Positions 27,099 to 36,181 of a DNA stretch of 64,000 bases are shown here, piece by piece. Each line of letters begins with the position of its first letter. Within the stretch, counting starts at the first letter, position 1. The stretch spans positions 992,001 to 1,056,000 of the forward strand of contig NZ_CP155449.1 in assembly GCF_040518285.1 (NCBI RefSeq), read 5' to 3'. The notes beneath the pieces are model-generated. The model ran no database searches. It was given only the letters and a program-made list of their open reading frames with translations, and was not told the origin of the DNA. The DNA comes from Knoellia sp. S7-12. GTDB lineage: Bacteria > Actinomycetota > Actinomycetes > Actinomycetales > Dermatophilaceae. The translations under genes were made by a program, and so were the position numbers.

Positions 27099-28937
27099 TC
27101 ACGTCGAGAGGCCGAAGCCGAAGGGGAAGAGCGGGTCATCGAGGCCGGGGACGTCGGAAGGGTGCTGGCGCACCTGCTCCATCGAGCGCGGCAGGTCGAA
27201 CGGCAACCTCCCCTGGGGGGTGATCCTTGCGGCAAGCGCGTCCGCGAGTGCGGTGTCGCTCGTGCCATAGCTCGCCACAAGAGCGGAAGCGAACGGCAGC
27301 AACGGGGTCAGCACTGCGGGGCGGTCCATGACGACGTCGATGATCAGGGGACACGCGTCAGCCATGGCTTGGAGCCGCGAGACGAGGCCGGGTGGGAAGT
27401 CCAGGGAGCCCTGGTGGAACCACGCCTCGAGGAAGAGGTCGTCCCGGGCATCGAACGGGGCAGCCAGCCGCACGATCGCGACATCGGCGTCGGCCGGCTG
27501 CGAGACTCGATCGCCCAACGTGGCCACGGCCTCATCGGAGAAGTTCTCGGCATAAACCTTGCGCTTCCCGGTGAGAGGGAGCGCAGGAGTGGAGCCAACC
27601 ATCGCGTTCTGGAGGACGGTCACCGAACGTGCCTGTGCGGCATACCCCGCCGCTGTGAAGTCCTCACGTCCCACGGTGGAAGCGGCGGCCTCCTCGTCAA
27701 CGAACGGGTTGTCGAAGAGTCCGAGTCGGAACTTCACGGCGAGGAGACGGCGGGCCGACGCGTCGACGCGGTCCTTCGTGACCCGGCCGTCGCGCACGAG
27801 CTCGAGGAGCAGCTCGACGCACTCCTCACCACCGAACTGGTCGGCGCCGGCGCGCAGGATGCGTTCCATCCGCTCGATCGGGGTGAGGTGCTCGACGCCC
27901 CAGGCCCTCGCCGGCAGGACCTGGTCGCCGACGTGGTTGTCGTTGACGAGTTCCCAGTCGGTGAGGACGACGCCGTCGTAGCCGAGGTCCTCGCGCAGCA
28001 GGCCGGTGACGATCTGTTCGTTGTAGCCGAAGCCGACCTCCTTGATGGCCTCACCATCGATCGTGAGCCCGATCGGCATGCCGTAGTAGGGCATGACCGC
28101 GGCGACACCGGCGTCGATCAGAGGAGGGAAGGGCTCGATGTGATCGTCGAATCGCCCACCCTCGTAGGCCTGTTCGCGCCCGTAGGGGAAGTGAGCGTCC
28201 TCCCCGTCCTTCTGCGGACCTCCACCGGGGAAGTGTTTCGCGGTGCACGCCACGCTGTCTGCGCCCAGCTCGGCGCCCTGCAAGCCGCGCAGGTAGGCCA
28301 GGCCGAGCTCGGTGACCAGCGCCGGATCCTGTCCGAACGTCTGCGGCTGGCGCGCCCACCTGGGCTCGGTCGCGAGGTCGACGGTGGGGTGGAGGGCGGC
28401 GCGGATGCCCACGGCGCAGTACTCCTCGCGCGCGATGTCCGCGAACTGCTCCACGAGCTGCGGGTCACGCAGAGCTGCCAGCCCCAGGGACTCCGGCCAC
28501 TGTGAGAAGCCGTTCGCGGCGAACGAGGTGCCCACGTTCTCGAGGAAGGCGTGCCGTGGGTCCGTGGAGACCGTGACGGGTATGCCGTGCGGAGACTTCT
28601 CGGCGATCGCCTGGAGCTCGTTGTGCCACCTTGCGGCGAGACGCGGCTCGCCGAGAGCGTGCACGTTGAAGTGGGTGAGGTGCTTGCCCAGCACGACATC
28701 ACTCGTGGCTGACTTGCTGATCCTGCCCGGGTGCTCGAGGACGTGGCCGTCCTCACCCGCCTCGATGACCGTGTGGAACATCAGGCCGACTTTCTCGGCC
28801 AGGCTGAGGCGGGTGAGGAGGTCCTCGACGCGGGCCTCCACGTCGAGGCGTGGGTCCTCGAAGGGGTCCATCACTCCGTTGCCGTTGAGGTCGCGGTAGG
28901 TCGTGCCGTCGCTGGCAGTGCGGGTAACGGGCTTCAT
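27099..28937 (-). CDS. Glycoside hydrolase family 3 beta-glycosidase
   Basis: A 612-residue cytoplasmic GH3 enzyme with no signal peptide. The N-terminal barrel holds ACTAKHFPGGGPQKDGEDAHF and the nucleophile aspartate in YDGVVLTDWELVND. The C-terminal sandwich domain covers about 420-612 and ends HPFGFGLST-like (DPLFPFGFGLST). It starts DLNGNGVMDPFEDPRL, a form common in beta-glucosidases and beta-xylosidases of this family. It is the last gene of the lacI-led uptake operon, behind a secreted glycoamylase-type enzyme, so it probably splits the imported oligosaccharides. The GTATGCCG octamer inside forces a rare ATA isoleucine codon near 28580. Confidence 0.9.
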   Translation of the reverse strand: MKPVTRTASDGTTYRDLNGNGVMDPFEDPRLDVEARVEDLLTRLSLAEKVGLMFHTVIEAGEDGHVLEHPGRISKSATSDVVLGKHLTHFNVHALGEPRLAARWHNELQAIAEKSPHGIPVTVSTDPRHAFLENVGTSFAANGFSQWPESLGLAALRDPQLVEQFADIAREEYCAVGIRAALHPTVDLATEPRWARQPQTFGQDPALVTELGLAYLRGLQGAELGADSVACTAKHFPGGGPQKDGEDAHFPYGREQAYEGGRFDDHIEPFPPLIDAGVAAVMPYYGMPIGLTIDGEAIKEVGFGYNEQIVTGLLREDLGYDGVVLTDWELVNDNHVGDQVLPARAWGVEHLTPIERMERILRAGADQFGGEECVELLLELVRDGRVTKDRVDASARRLLAVKFRLGLFDNPFVDEEAAASTVGREDFTAAGYAAQARSVTVLQNAMVGSTPALPLTGKRKVYAENFSDEAVATLGDRVSQPADADVAIVRLAAPFDARDDLFLEAWFHQGSLDFPPGLVSRLQAMADACPLIIDVVMDRPAVLTPLLPFASALVASYGTSDTALADALAARITPQGRLPFDLPRSMEQVRQHPSDVPGLDDPLFPFGFGLST

Positions 28938-28957
28938 GAGGTTGCGGTGCTCCTGAC

Positions 28958-30592
28958 TCAGGTGGTGCCGGCGCCGAACTCCTCAGCACCGATGACGGGT
29001 CGCAGGGCGCGCTCCACCGCGGGGGTGGAGAACGCGCGCCGGATGACGTCGCGACACAGGACATTGCCGACGGCCCCCATGACCATGGCTTGGTCGAGAG
29101 AGAGGTAGCGCCGCGCCACCTGACCTGAGCGGACGGCGACCGCATCGAAGAAGCCACCACGACCATAGGCCTTGAGGTCACGCTCGATGCTGGCGAGGTT
29201 GGCGAAGGCCTCTTGCGGCTCGTGCATCATCGCGAGGAAGGACGCGTGGGGAGTGACGACGCCGTCGCCATAGGTCGGGTTCGGGTTCGTCGCCGGTCGG
29301 CAGTCACCGAAGCCGACGTCGTAGTTCGTCATCTCCTGGTCAGAGAAGTACCCATTGGCACCGTTGCCGGGCTCGTTGCCGGGGCCCAGGCCGAGAGGGT
29401 CGACGCCGTACTCGCGGTAGCCGCCGGCCGGGTTGCTCGACGGCGAGAAGCCCCAGTAGCCGTAACCCGCCTCGTCGAGACCATGCTCGCGCTGGGCGCG
29501 GACGTGCAGGGGGTGGTTGCGACCCCAGCTCTTGGGCGCCCACGTCGCCTCCGGAACGAAGACGTCGGGCATGAGCTCCTCGAACATCGAGCCGCCCCAG
29601 CCGGGCACGATCCGCATGCCGCGGTAGGTGTAGGCGCCCTCGTAGACATCGATCCCGAGATAGGTACGGGTCTCGCCCACGGGCTGCATCTCCTGCCAGG
29701 ACCAGTCGCACGTCGCCGGGAAGGTGCGCCACGCAGCGAAGTAGTGCCGCGCCGGCACTTGGCCGGTGAGGATGCCGAGATAGCTCGTGATCCGGGTCTC
29801 GGACACAGCCGTGTCGTAGTGGTGGTTCGAGAGCCAGACCGGATCTCCACCGATGTGGGTTCCCTTGTAGACGCCGCCCGGACGGTCGTGGTCGAAGGGG
29901 AAGAACCCGCCGTGCATGAGCCCACCGGGCCGCACGCTGGGGTGCGCCGGGTCGGTGCCGGGGTTGTAGTACGCGTCCCAGCGCATGCGGCTGAAGAGTC
30001 GGCGCGCCTGCTGGGCAGCGCCCTTGTCCGCGCTGGCCACGACGAGCAGGGCAGCGCCGAGCCAGGCATTGTCGATGCTCGAGCAGAACGGGTGGACGGT
30101 GGTGCCAGAGCCCGGCCAGCTGCGCAGTGCGTCCCCGGTCGCCTCGTCGTACCAGTTGTAGTACATCCCGCTCGGCTCGTGGTGCTCCATGCGCGCCAGA
30201 GTGCGCAGCGTGCGCAGGATCCGACTGGTGCACTCGCCACGGCTGATGACGCCGAGCTCGCGCGCCACGATGGCGCTCCACAGGTAGCCGCCGATGTTGG
30301 TGGGGGAGGTGTAGCCCGAGCGGTCCTGTGCCGCAAGCGATTCGGGGATGTTGTCCGCGGGAAGGCCGGTGCGGGGATCGGTCATGGCATCGAGGCTGCG
30401 CCACGTGTCACGGGCCCAACGTCGGACGGTGACCTCGTCCCACGCGGTGCCTGCCGTGGTGGCTGTGGTGCGAGTGGGGCGACGCTGTGCCGCAACGGCA
30501 TTGGCGTTGGGGGCCAGGCCAAAGGCGGTCAGGGCGACGGCGCCGGTGACGAGGGTGCGACGGGTGACAGGGGTGATCGGGTTCTCGGACAT
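28958..30592 (-). CDS. Exported glycoamylase-domain protein (GH144-like)
   Basis: A 544-residue protein exported through the Tat path: it begins with VTRRTLVTGAVALTAFG and a cleavage region near NANAVAAQ. The mature part is an alpha/alpha barrel of the DUF3131/glycoamylase type. Stretches such as SIDNAWLGAALLVVA, GGSMFEELMPDVFVPE and GYWGFSPSSNP are characteristic. The family includes endo-beta-1,2-glucanases (GH144), so the old name glucoamylase is unreliable. AAAGGAGA lies seven bases before the ATG and fixes the start. It sits between the permease genes and the GH3 gene, and probably cuts the polymer outside the cell into oligomers for the ABC system. The substrate assignment is inference from context. 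Confidence 0.85.
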   Translation of the reverse strand: MSENPITPVTRRTLVTGAVALTAFGLAPNANAVAAQRRPTRTTATTAGTAWDEVTVRRWARDTWRSLDAMTDPRTGLPADNIPESLAAQDRSGYTSPTNIGGYLWSAIVARELGVISRGECTSRILRTLRTLARMEHHEPSGMYYNWYDEATGDALRSWPGSGTTVHPFCSSIDNAWLGAALLVVASADKGAAQQARRLFSRMRWDAYYNPGTDPAHPSVRPGGLMHGGFFPFDHDRPGGVYKGTHIGGDPVWLSNHHYDTAVSETRITSYLGILTGQVPARHYFAAWRTFPATCDWSWQEMQPVGETRTYLGIDVYEGAYTYRGMRIVPGWGGSMFEELMPDVFVPEATWAPKSWGRNHPLHVRAQREHGLDEAGYGYWGFSPSSNPAGGYREYGVDPLGLGPGNEPGNGANGYFSDQEMTNYDVGFGDCRPATNPNPTYGDGVVTPHASFLAMMHEPQEAFANLASIERDLKAYGRGGFFDAVAVRSGQVARRYLSLDQAMVMGAVGNVLCRDVIRRAFSTPAVERALRPVIGAEEFGAGTT

Positions 30593-30617
30593 GGAGCTCT
30601 CCTTTGAGCGGATCGGG

Positions 30618-31529
30618 CTACTTGATGCCGGTGGTGGCGATGCCCTCGATGAAGCGGCGCTGGAAGACGAGAAAGACGGCGAGCACGGGCAGGATCACGA
30701 TCGTGGCGCCCGCCAGGAGCAGGCCGTACTGCGTGGAGTTCTGGCCGGTTGAATAGAGGGCGAGGGCGACCGGAAGGGTGTACTTGTCCTCCTGCTGGGC
30801 GACGACGAGCGGCCACAGGAAGTTGTTCCAGCTCCCGAGGAACGTCAGGATCCCCAGGGTCGCGAGGGCCGGCCCGGACAGGGGCAGGAAGATCCGCGTG
30901 AAGATGCGCAGTTCGCTGGCACCGTCGACCCGCCCCGCGTCGAGCAGGTCACGCGGCAGTCCGAGGAAGAACTGGCGCATGAGGAAGACCCCGAAGGGTG
31001 CGACGAGGAACGGCAGGATCAGGCCGGGCAGGCTGTTGATGAGGCCGATGTTCGCGACGAGCACGAAGAGCGGCACGAAGGTGACGACGCCCGGGATCAT
31101 CAGCGTTGCCATGACCACGAGGAACAACGCCCGCTTGCCGCGGAAGTCGAGCATCGCCAGGGCGTAGCCCAGCATCGAGCAGAAGAGCAGGTTGCCCGCT
31201 GTGACGACCACCGCCACGACCGTGGAGTTGACGAAGTACTGCGAGAAGTTCAGGCGGGTGAACAGTTGTGTGTAGTTGTCGAAGGTGGCTGCCTGTGGCC
31301 ACCACGTCGGCGGACGCTGCAGCAGCTCGCCCTGGGTCTTGAAGCTGCCGAGCACCATCCAGACGAACGGTGCGACGACGACGAGCAGGACGAGAGAGAG
31401 GATGACGTAGAGCCACCAGCGACTGGGCTGTCCGTCGCTGGCGGTGACCGTCGAGGTCTCGGGTTCGGAATCCGGTGCAGAGCTCGAAGCCGATCCGGTC
31501 GTGCTGGACAGGACGGGAAGGGTGCTCAT
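30618..31529 (-). CDS. Carbohydrate ABC transporter permease (MalG-type)
   Basis: Second inner-membrane subunit of the sugar importer, 303 residues with six helices after a serine/threonine-rich start of about 38 residues. The ATPase-docking EAA loop reads DLLDAGRVDGASELRIFTRIFLP, shown here as one conserved region near residue 205. The C-terminus RRFIEGIATTGIK is typical of MalG-type permeases. The GTG/ATG choice is settled by the ATGA overlap with the upstream permease stop at 31526-31529. No ATPase gene is in the operon; such importers usually share a general MsiK-like ATPase coded elsewhere. Confidence 0.92.
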   Translation of the reverse strand: MSTLPVLSSTTGSASSSAPDSEPETSTVTASDGQPSRWWLYVILSLVLLVVVAPFVWMVLGSFKTQGELLQRPPTWWPQAATFDNYTQLFTRLNFSQYFVNSTVVAVVVTAGNLLFCSMLGYALAMLDFRGKRALFLVVMATLMIPGVVTFVPLFVLVANIGLINSLPGLILPFLVAPFGVFLMRQFFLGLPRDLLDAGRVDGASELRIFTRIFLPLSGPALATLGILTFLGSWNNFLWPLVVAQQEDKYTLPVALALYSTGQNSTQYGLLLAGATIVILPVLAVFLVFQRRFIEGIATTGIK

Positions 31530-32464
31530 GTGTTCTCCCGGAGGAGGCGGAACTGGATGGCGGTGACCACGGCGATGATGACGAAGATGAGATAGCTCAT
31601 CGACGCGGCGAAGCCGTAGTTGCCGAAGCCGAACTGCTTGTAGGTGTACATCGATATCGAGATCGTGCTGTTGAGCGGACCACCGTTGGTCATGATGAGC
31701 GGCTCCTCGAAGAACTGGATGTAGCCGATCGAGGTCGTCACCGACACGAAGAGGATCGTCGGGCGCAACATCGGGATCGTGACGTGCCGGAACCGTTGCA
31801 ACGCGCTGGCCCCGTCGATCTTGGCCGCCTCGTGGAGCATGGCGGGGACGCTCTGGAGCCCGGCGAGGAAGATGATCATCGGCGTGCCGAAGTTGCGCCA
31901 CGACGCCATCATGATGAGGCCGGGCATGGACCAGTTCGGGTCGCCGAGCCAGTTGGGCCCGTCGATGCCGACCCAGCCGAGCACGGTGTTGATCAGCCCG
32001 CTCTCATGCTGGAGCAGGAAGCGCCACACGACGGCCACCGCGACGATCGAGGTGATGACCGGCAGATAGAAGCCGAGCCGGAAGACCGCTCGGAACCTGC
32101 GAATTCCCTTGTCCAGAGCGAGGGCTGCGGCCAGGGCGAGACCGAGAGTGAGCGGCATACCGATCAACACGAAGTAGGCCGTGTTGAACATGGCCTTGCG
32201 GAAGACCGGATCCGACAGGGCACGCGTGTAGTTGTCCAGACCGACGATGTCCACCGAGAACGGCGTCCGGAGGTCTTTCGACTTCGTGTCGGTGACGCTC
32301 ATGAAGAGCGACTGCAGCACTGGCCACAGCGTGAAGATCAGGAAGAGGGCACAGAACGGCAGGGCCAGGACCCAGGCCGCGATCCCTTCCTGTCGGCCGC
32401 GCCGGGACGGGCGCTTGGAGCGCCCGGCCCGGCTGTCGGCAGCGACCGGCGTTGTCGTGGTCAT
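31526..32464 (-). CDS. Carbohydrate ABC transporter permease (MalF-type)
   Basis: First inner-membrane subunit of the importer, 312 residues with six helices behind a basic cytoplasmic start (SKRPSRRGRQEG). The conserved early segment LFLIFTLWPVLQSLFMSV and the EAA loop MLHEAAKIDGASALQRF near residue 215 define the MalF-type family. It begins four bases after the binding-protein gene ends and overlaps the next permease by four bases. The pair forms the channel of one transporter. Confidence 0.92.
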   Translation of the reverse strand: MTTTTPVAADSRAGRSKRPSRRGRQEGIAAWVLALPFCALFLIFTLWPVLQSLFMSVTDTKSKDLRTPFSVDIVGLDNYTRALSDPVFRKAMFNTAYFVLIGMPLTLGLALAAALALDKGIRRFRAVFRLGFYLPVITSIVAVAVVWRFLLQHESGLINTVLGWVGIDGPNWLGDPNWSMPGLIMMASWRNFGTPMIIFLAGLQSVPAMLHEAAKIDGASALQRFRHVTIPMLRPTILFVSVTTSIGYIQFFEEPLIMTNGGPLNSTISISMYTYKQFGFGNYGFAASMSYLIFVIIAVVTAIQFRLLRENT

Positions 32465-32468
32465 GGCG

Positions 32469-33770
32469 TCACTGACCGGTGCCGATGGACTCGGCCTGCT
32501 GCTGCACCGTCTTGAGTGCCGCGCCGACGTCAGCGTTCTGCTTGGTCACCTTCTCCATCTCGGTGTCGAAGCTGGTGATGACCTGCTCCCACGACGGGAA
32601 GGTCGGCGGGGCCTGAGCCGTCTCGAGCTGCTTGCCAAAGGTGGCGAGCTTGTCGTCGGCGCTGATGGCGGGGTCCTCCCACGCGGACTTTACCGACGGC
32701 AGGTCAGTCGACTGCTGGTACCACTTGACCTGGGTCTCAGGCTGCGCCAGCCACTGCACGAGCTTCCAGGCGCTGTCGCGGTTCTCCGTCTTCTTGAAGA
32801 CGACGAAGTTCGAGCCACCGACGAACGACGAGCTCGAGTCCTTGGTCGGCATCGCCATGACGGAGTACTTGTCCTTGAAGCCGGCGCCGCCGACCTTCTC
32901 AACGGCCGACATCATCCACGGGCCACTGATGAACATCGGGACGCGACCGCTGGCGAAGTCGGGCTCGGTCGTCGGCTGCGCCGGGGCGGCCTTGTCGGCG
33001 ATCCCGTCGGTGAAGTAGGACTGGTAGTACTTCGCGGCCTCGGCGATCTCGGGCGTGTCGAAGTTGTAGGCCTTGCCGTCGTCCTTGGTGAGGTTGGCAC
33101 CGTTGGACCAGGCGAACGGCATGATCGACTGCCACGAGCCCTGGCCACCGGCCTGCAGGCCGATGCCGAACTTCGCGCCCGCCTTCTCCTGCATGGCCTT
33201 GGCCATCGCCTTGAGCCCGTCCCAGTCCTTGGGGGGCTCACTGAAGCCGGCCTTGGCGGCGAGGTCGGTGCGGTAGTAGACGAGTCGCGTCTCGACATAC
33301 CAAGGGATGCCGTATGCCGTGCCGTCGACTTCGGTGGTCTTCTGGGCCCCTTCGAAGAACGAGGCCTTGTCGATGCCCTCAGGGGTGGGGTCGAGGGCAT
33401 CCATGCCGGCGAACTCACCCATCCAGGTGCTGCCGACCATGGCGGCGTCGGGTGTCTGCCCGGCGGTGATCGCCGAGGCGAACTTGTCGTGCGCGGCATC
33501 CCACGGGATCGCGGTGACTTCGACCTTGGCGCCGGGGTTGGCCGCCTCGAACTCCTTGACGAGGGCCGGGAGCTTCTCTCCCTCGGCGCCCATCGCCCAC
33601 ACAGTGAGCGTTCCGGTCGCCTTGCCTTCTGCGATCGGTTTGGCGGAGGCGCCTGCGTTGGCTCCGCCGCTGTCGGCTTCGCGACCACAGGCGGACAGGG
33701 CCAGGGTCGTGGCCGTCAGACCCGCGACGACGAAGACCGTCCGGCGGGTGAACGTGGGGTGGGCATTCAT
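32469..33770 (-). CDS. Extracellular sugar-binding lipoprotein of ABC importer
   Basis: Solute-binding protein of 433 residues. The signal peptide has a twin arginine (FTRRTVFVV) and ends in a lipobox LSACG with Cys28, so it is anchored outside the membrane. The mature part is a family 1 (MalE/UgpB-like) fold with GTLTVWAMGAEGEKLPAL, FVGGSNFVVFKKTENRDSAW and WLAQPETQVKW. It passes sugar to the two permeases that follow. The ATG overlaps the lacI stop (ATGA). The neighbouring enzymes suggest oligosaccharides of a beta-glucan as ligand. Confidence 0.93.
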   Translation of the reverse strand: MNAHPTFTRRTVFVVAGLTATTLALSACGREADSGGANAGASAKPIAEGKATGTLTVWAMGAEGEKLPALVKEFEAANPGAKVEVTAIPWDAAHDKFASAITAGQTPDAAMVGSTWMGEFAGMDALDPTPEGIDKASFFEGAQKTTEVDGTAYGIPWYVETRLVYYRTDLAAKAGFSEPPKDWDGLKAMAKAMQEKAGAKFGIGLQAGGQGSWQSIMPFAWSNGANLTKDDGKAYNFDTPEIAEAAKYYQSYFTDGIADKAAPAQPTTEPDFASGRVPMFISGPWMMSAVEKVGGAGFKDKYSVMAMPTKDSSSSFVGGSNFVVFKKTENRDSAWKLVQWLAQPETQVKWYQQSTDLPSVKSAWEDPAISADDKLATFGKQLETAQAPPTFPSWEQVITSFDTEMEKVTKQNADVGAALKTVQQQAESIGTGQ

Positions 33771-34813
33771 GGGAGGTGCCTTTCAGGAGGGGATGTGGTG
33801 CAGCCGCAGGAGGAGCGGATGACCACCTGCGTGGGGAGGATGTCGTGGGTGGGGGAGGAGCCGTTGGTGGCGGCGAGACCAGTGAGGTGGCCGTGGAGGC
33901 GCTCGCTCGCGAGAGCGCCGAGGTCGCGGACCGGCTGCCGCACCGTGGTGAGGGCCGGTCGGACATGGCGCGCGGCCATGACGTCGTCCCAGCCGACGAC
34001 GGCGACGTCGGTTGGCACGGAGAGGCCGTGGTCCTGGAGGTGGCCGAGAACGGCCAGTGCGAGCTCGTCGTTGGCGCAGACGAGGGCGTCGGTGCGGTGT
34101 TCACCCGCGAGGTATGCCGCCGCGAAGGCGGTGCCGTCCGACTCCCGCAAACCGATCCGGACCGGCTCGGCCACCTCGAGTCCATGAGCTGCGTGCGCGG
34201 CTGAGAAGCCGGCATACCGGCCGGCGATGTCTGCACCGGCATCGGGATCTCCGAGGAAGAGCAACGAGCGCCGCCCGTGCTCGAGGAGGTGGCGGGTGAG
34301 TTGCTCGGCGCTTGTGACGTTCTCGGCGGCGAGGCTGTCGATGACCCCGCCGGCAGCGCCGGCCAGGGAGAGGAGCGGTTTGGCCATCGCGAGTTGGGCC
34401 AAGGTCTCGTCGTCAAGGTCGGAGCCCAGGATGGCCAGCGCGTCGACGCGTGACATCAGTTGGCGGATGGCGCGGCTGGGGTCGGGCTTGCCCTGCGTGA
34501 CGACGACGATGACGCCGAGGCCGAGTTCGGAGGCGCGGGACTCGAAGCCCATGAGCAGCTCGGAGTAGTAGGGACCGCCCAGCTCAGGGAGGACGAGGCC
34601 GAGCAGTTCGTGGCGGGAGACGGCCAGGCTGCGGGCTGCGCCGAGGGGGACGTAGTTGAGTTCGGTGGCCGCGGCGAGGACGCGCTCTCGGGTGCCCTTT
34701 GCAACGGTGCCCGGGCCCTGGAAGACGCGCGAGACGGTGGCGATCGAGACCCCTGCGGCGTCGGCGACGGAGTAGATCGTCGCGCGCTGGCTGTGGTTCG
34801 CACGTCCAGACAT
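33767..34813 (-). CDS. LacI-family transcriptional repressor
   Basis: Repressor of 348 residues. The N-terminal helix-turn-helix and hinge read ATIYSVADAAGVSIATVSRVF, split here as TIYSVADAAG and VSIATVSRVFQG, followed by a periplasmic-binding-like sensor domain. The ATG at 34813 is chosen because the DNA-binding domain follows within 12 residues and AAGGAG lies upstream; a longer reading to 34972 has no conserved content. It is the first gene of the operon and overlaps the binding-protein gene, so it regulates itself too. A perfect LacI-type palindrome lies 63 bases upstream. The inducer is probably an oligosaccharide taken up by the system. Confidence 0.93.
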   Translation of the reverse strand: MSGRANHSQRATIYSVADAAGVSIATVSRVFQGPGTVAKGTRERVLAAATELNYVPLGAARSLAVSRHELLGLVLPELGGPYYSELLMGFESRASELGLGVIVVVTQGKPDPSRAIRQLMSRVDALAILGSDLDDETLAQLAMAKPLLSLAGAAGGVIDSLAAENVTSAEQLTRHLLEHGRRSLLFLGDPDAGADIAGRYAGFSAAHAAHGLEVAEPVRIGLRESDGTAFAAAYLAGEHRTDALVCANDELALAVLGHLQDHGLSVPTDVAVVGWDDVMAARHVRPALTTVRQPVRDLGALASERLHGHLTGLAATNGSSPTHDILPTQVVIRSSCGCTTSPPERHLP

Positions 34814-34875
34814 CAGCAGGGTGCTCCTTGGTCTCGTCGTTGAGTCGGAGTCCGGTCGTACACGCCAGGAATCTC

Positions 34876-34889
34876 TGTAAGCGCTTACA
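34876..34889. promoter_or_regulatory. LacI-family operator
   Basis: TGTAAGCGCTTACA is a perfect 14-base palindrome with the central CG pair usual for LacI-family sites. It is the only such site seen, 63 bases upstream of the lacI start, and it should be the operator for the whole lacI-to-GH3 operon. Confidence 0.85.
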
Positions 34890-35054
34890 ATCGGGTGGAC
34901 ACATCGTGCACCAGAACAGTGGGTCTGGCAAGGGTCAACGTCAGGTATGGGCTTGGCAAAGGGTTGATCCAAAGGACCGCCGGGGCGTTCATGTACCCCT
35001 AAATTGCGAGCATCAAACCGAGGTCCACGACCTCATTCCAGTGGGAGATGCTCA

Positions 35055-36107
35055 ATGACGACCATCGCAAAGATCGGCCTGCTCGCTGCCTCCGCCGCAG
35101 CAGGCAGCCTCCTGTTTGCTGCCGCACCCGCCCAGGCGGCTTCGTCCTACGTCGCACTTGGCGACTCGTACTCGTCGGGCACGGGGACCCGCAGCTACAT
35201 CAATGACGGGACCGAGTGCCTGCGATCCACGAAGGCCTATCCCTCGCTCATCGCCGCGGCCAAGGGCTATGCGCTCAATTTCCGGGCCTGCTCGGGCGCG
35301 AAGGTCGCCGACGTCACCAACACCCAGCTCAGCGCGCTCACCTCGTCGACGACCCACGTGAGCATCTCCATCGGCGGCAACGATGCAGGCTTCGCTGACG
35401 TCCTCACGGAGTGCGCCATGCCCGGCTGGGCGAGCAACTGCAACGGCAAGATCGACGGTGCCCAGAACTACATCAACAACGTCCTGCCGGGTCAGCTCTC
35501 GACCCTCTACACCTCCATCAGGAGCAAGGCGCCCAACGCCAGGGTCGTCGTTGTCGGCTACCCACGCATCTTCCAGGGCGAGGACTGCAACGCCTTCACC
35601 TGGTTCTCACCGGCCGAGGAAACCCGGCTCAACCAGATGGCTGATCTCATCAACGCCAAAACGTCAGCAGCCGCTGGTGCCAAGGCATTCAGCTTTGCCA
35701 ACCCGACCTCGCGCTTCATCGGTCACGCGGTCTGCGACGACGTCGAGTGGCTCAACGGACTCTCGAACCCCATCGTGGAGAGCTATCACCCCAACGTGGC
35801 TGGTCACGCCAGTGGCTACACGCCGACCGTGAGCGCGCCGCTCACCGGATCCGCCCTCAAGGTGAACGCCAGGACGTTCGAACGGGCCGCGGCGTCCTCG
35901 GATCGGCTCGCCGAGCAACAGCGCACCTACGCCGCCGCTGACTCACGCATCAAGCCGAAGTTCGTCCTGACGCCCGACCTGGGCTCGGAGCGGGTCAAGG
36001 CTGCTGCGGCCCGTGCCGGTGTCGACCTGTCGTCGCGGGCGAGCATCGACGCCGCTGACCGCCAGTGGTCGCAACGTCAGGCCGCGCAGCACGCCGCAAC
36101 CCGCTGA
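35055..36107 (+). CDS. Secreted SGNH/GDSL hydrolase
   Basis: Exported esterase or lipase of 350 residues. A signal peptide of about 29 residues ends AAAPAQAAS. The catalytic blocks are YVALGDSYSSGTG (nucleophile serine), ISIGGNDAGF and a C-terminal SYHPNVAGH with the histidine. Cysteine pairs match those of actinobacterial secreted GDSL lipases. An extra tail of about 85 residues after the catalytic domain, rich in alanine, arginine and serine, is not part of the core fold. GGGAGA lies seven bases before the ATG. It stands alone, divergent from the lacI operon, and is followed by a strong hairpin terminator. A second member lies at 51628-52506. Confidence 0.9.
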   Translation: MTTIAKIGLLAASAAAGSLLFAAAPAQAASSYVALGDSYSSGTGTRSYINDGTECLRSTKAYPSLIAAAKGYALNFRACSGAKVADVTNTQLSALTSSTTHVSISIGGNDAGFADVLTECAMPGWASNCNGKIDGAQNYINNVLPGQLSTLYTSIRSKAPNARVVVVGYPRIFQGEDCNAFTWFSPAEETRLNQMADLINAKTSAAAGAKAFSFANPTSRFIGHAVCDDVEWLNGLSNPIVESYHPNVAGHASGYTPTVSAPLTGSALKVNARTFERAAASSDRLAEQQRTYAAADSRIKPKFVLTPDLGSERVKAAAARAGVDLSSRASIDAADRQWSQRQAAQHAATR

Positions 36108-36113
36108 CACCTC

Positions 36114-36163
36114 GCCTTGTGAGTATGAGCCCACGCTCTGGCGTGGGCTCATACTCACGAGGC
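36114..36163 (+). terminator. Strong hairpin terminator after SGNH hydrolase gene
   Basis: A perfect 18-base-pair stem (36119-36136 with 36141-36158) closes the four-base loop TCTG and extends further outward to 36114/36163 with one G-T pair. It lies seven bases after the SGNH stop. It has no U-rich tail, which is common for high-GC terminators. Its end lies just before the nuoC promoter. Confidence 0.8.
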
Positions 36164-36169
36164 CGGGGA

Positions 36170-36175
36170 TAGGGT
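36170..36175 (+). promoter_or_regulatory. -10 box of leaderless nuoC
   Basis: TAGGGT ends six bases before the nuoC GTG at 36182 and begins seven bases after the preceding terminator, so nuoC opens a new transcription unit. Confidence 0.6.
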
Positions 36176-36181
36176 TCCTTT

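Noticed and set aside
25173..36181. Hidden nuoD between nuoB and nuoC
   Set aside because: All open frames in this stretch are accounted for by other families and none shows NuoD motifs.
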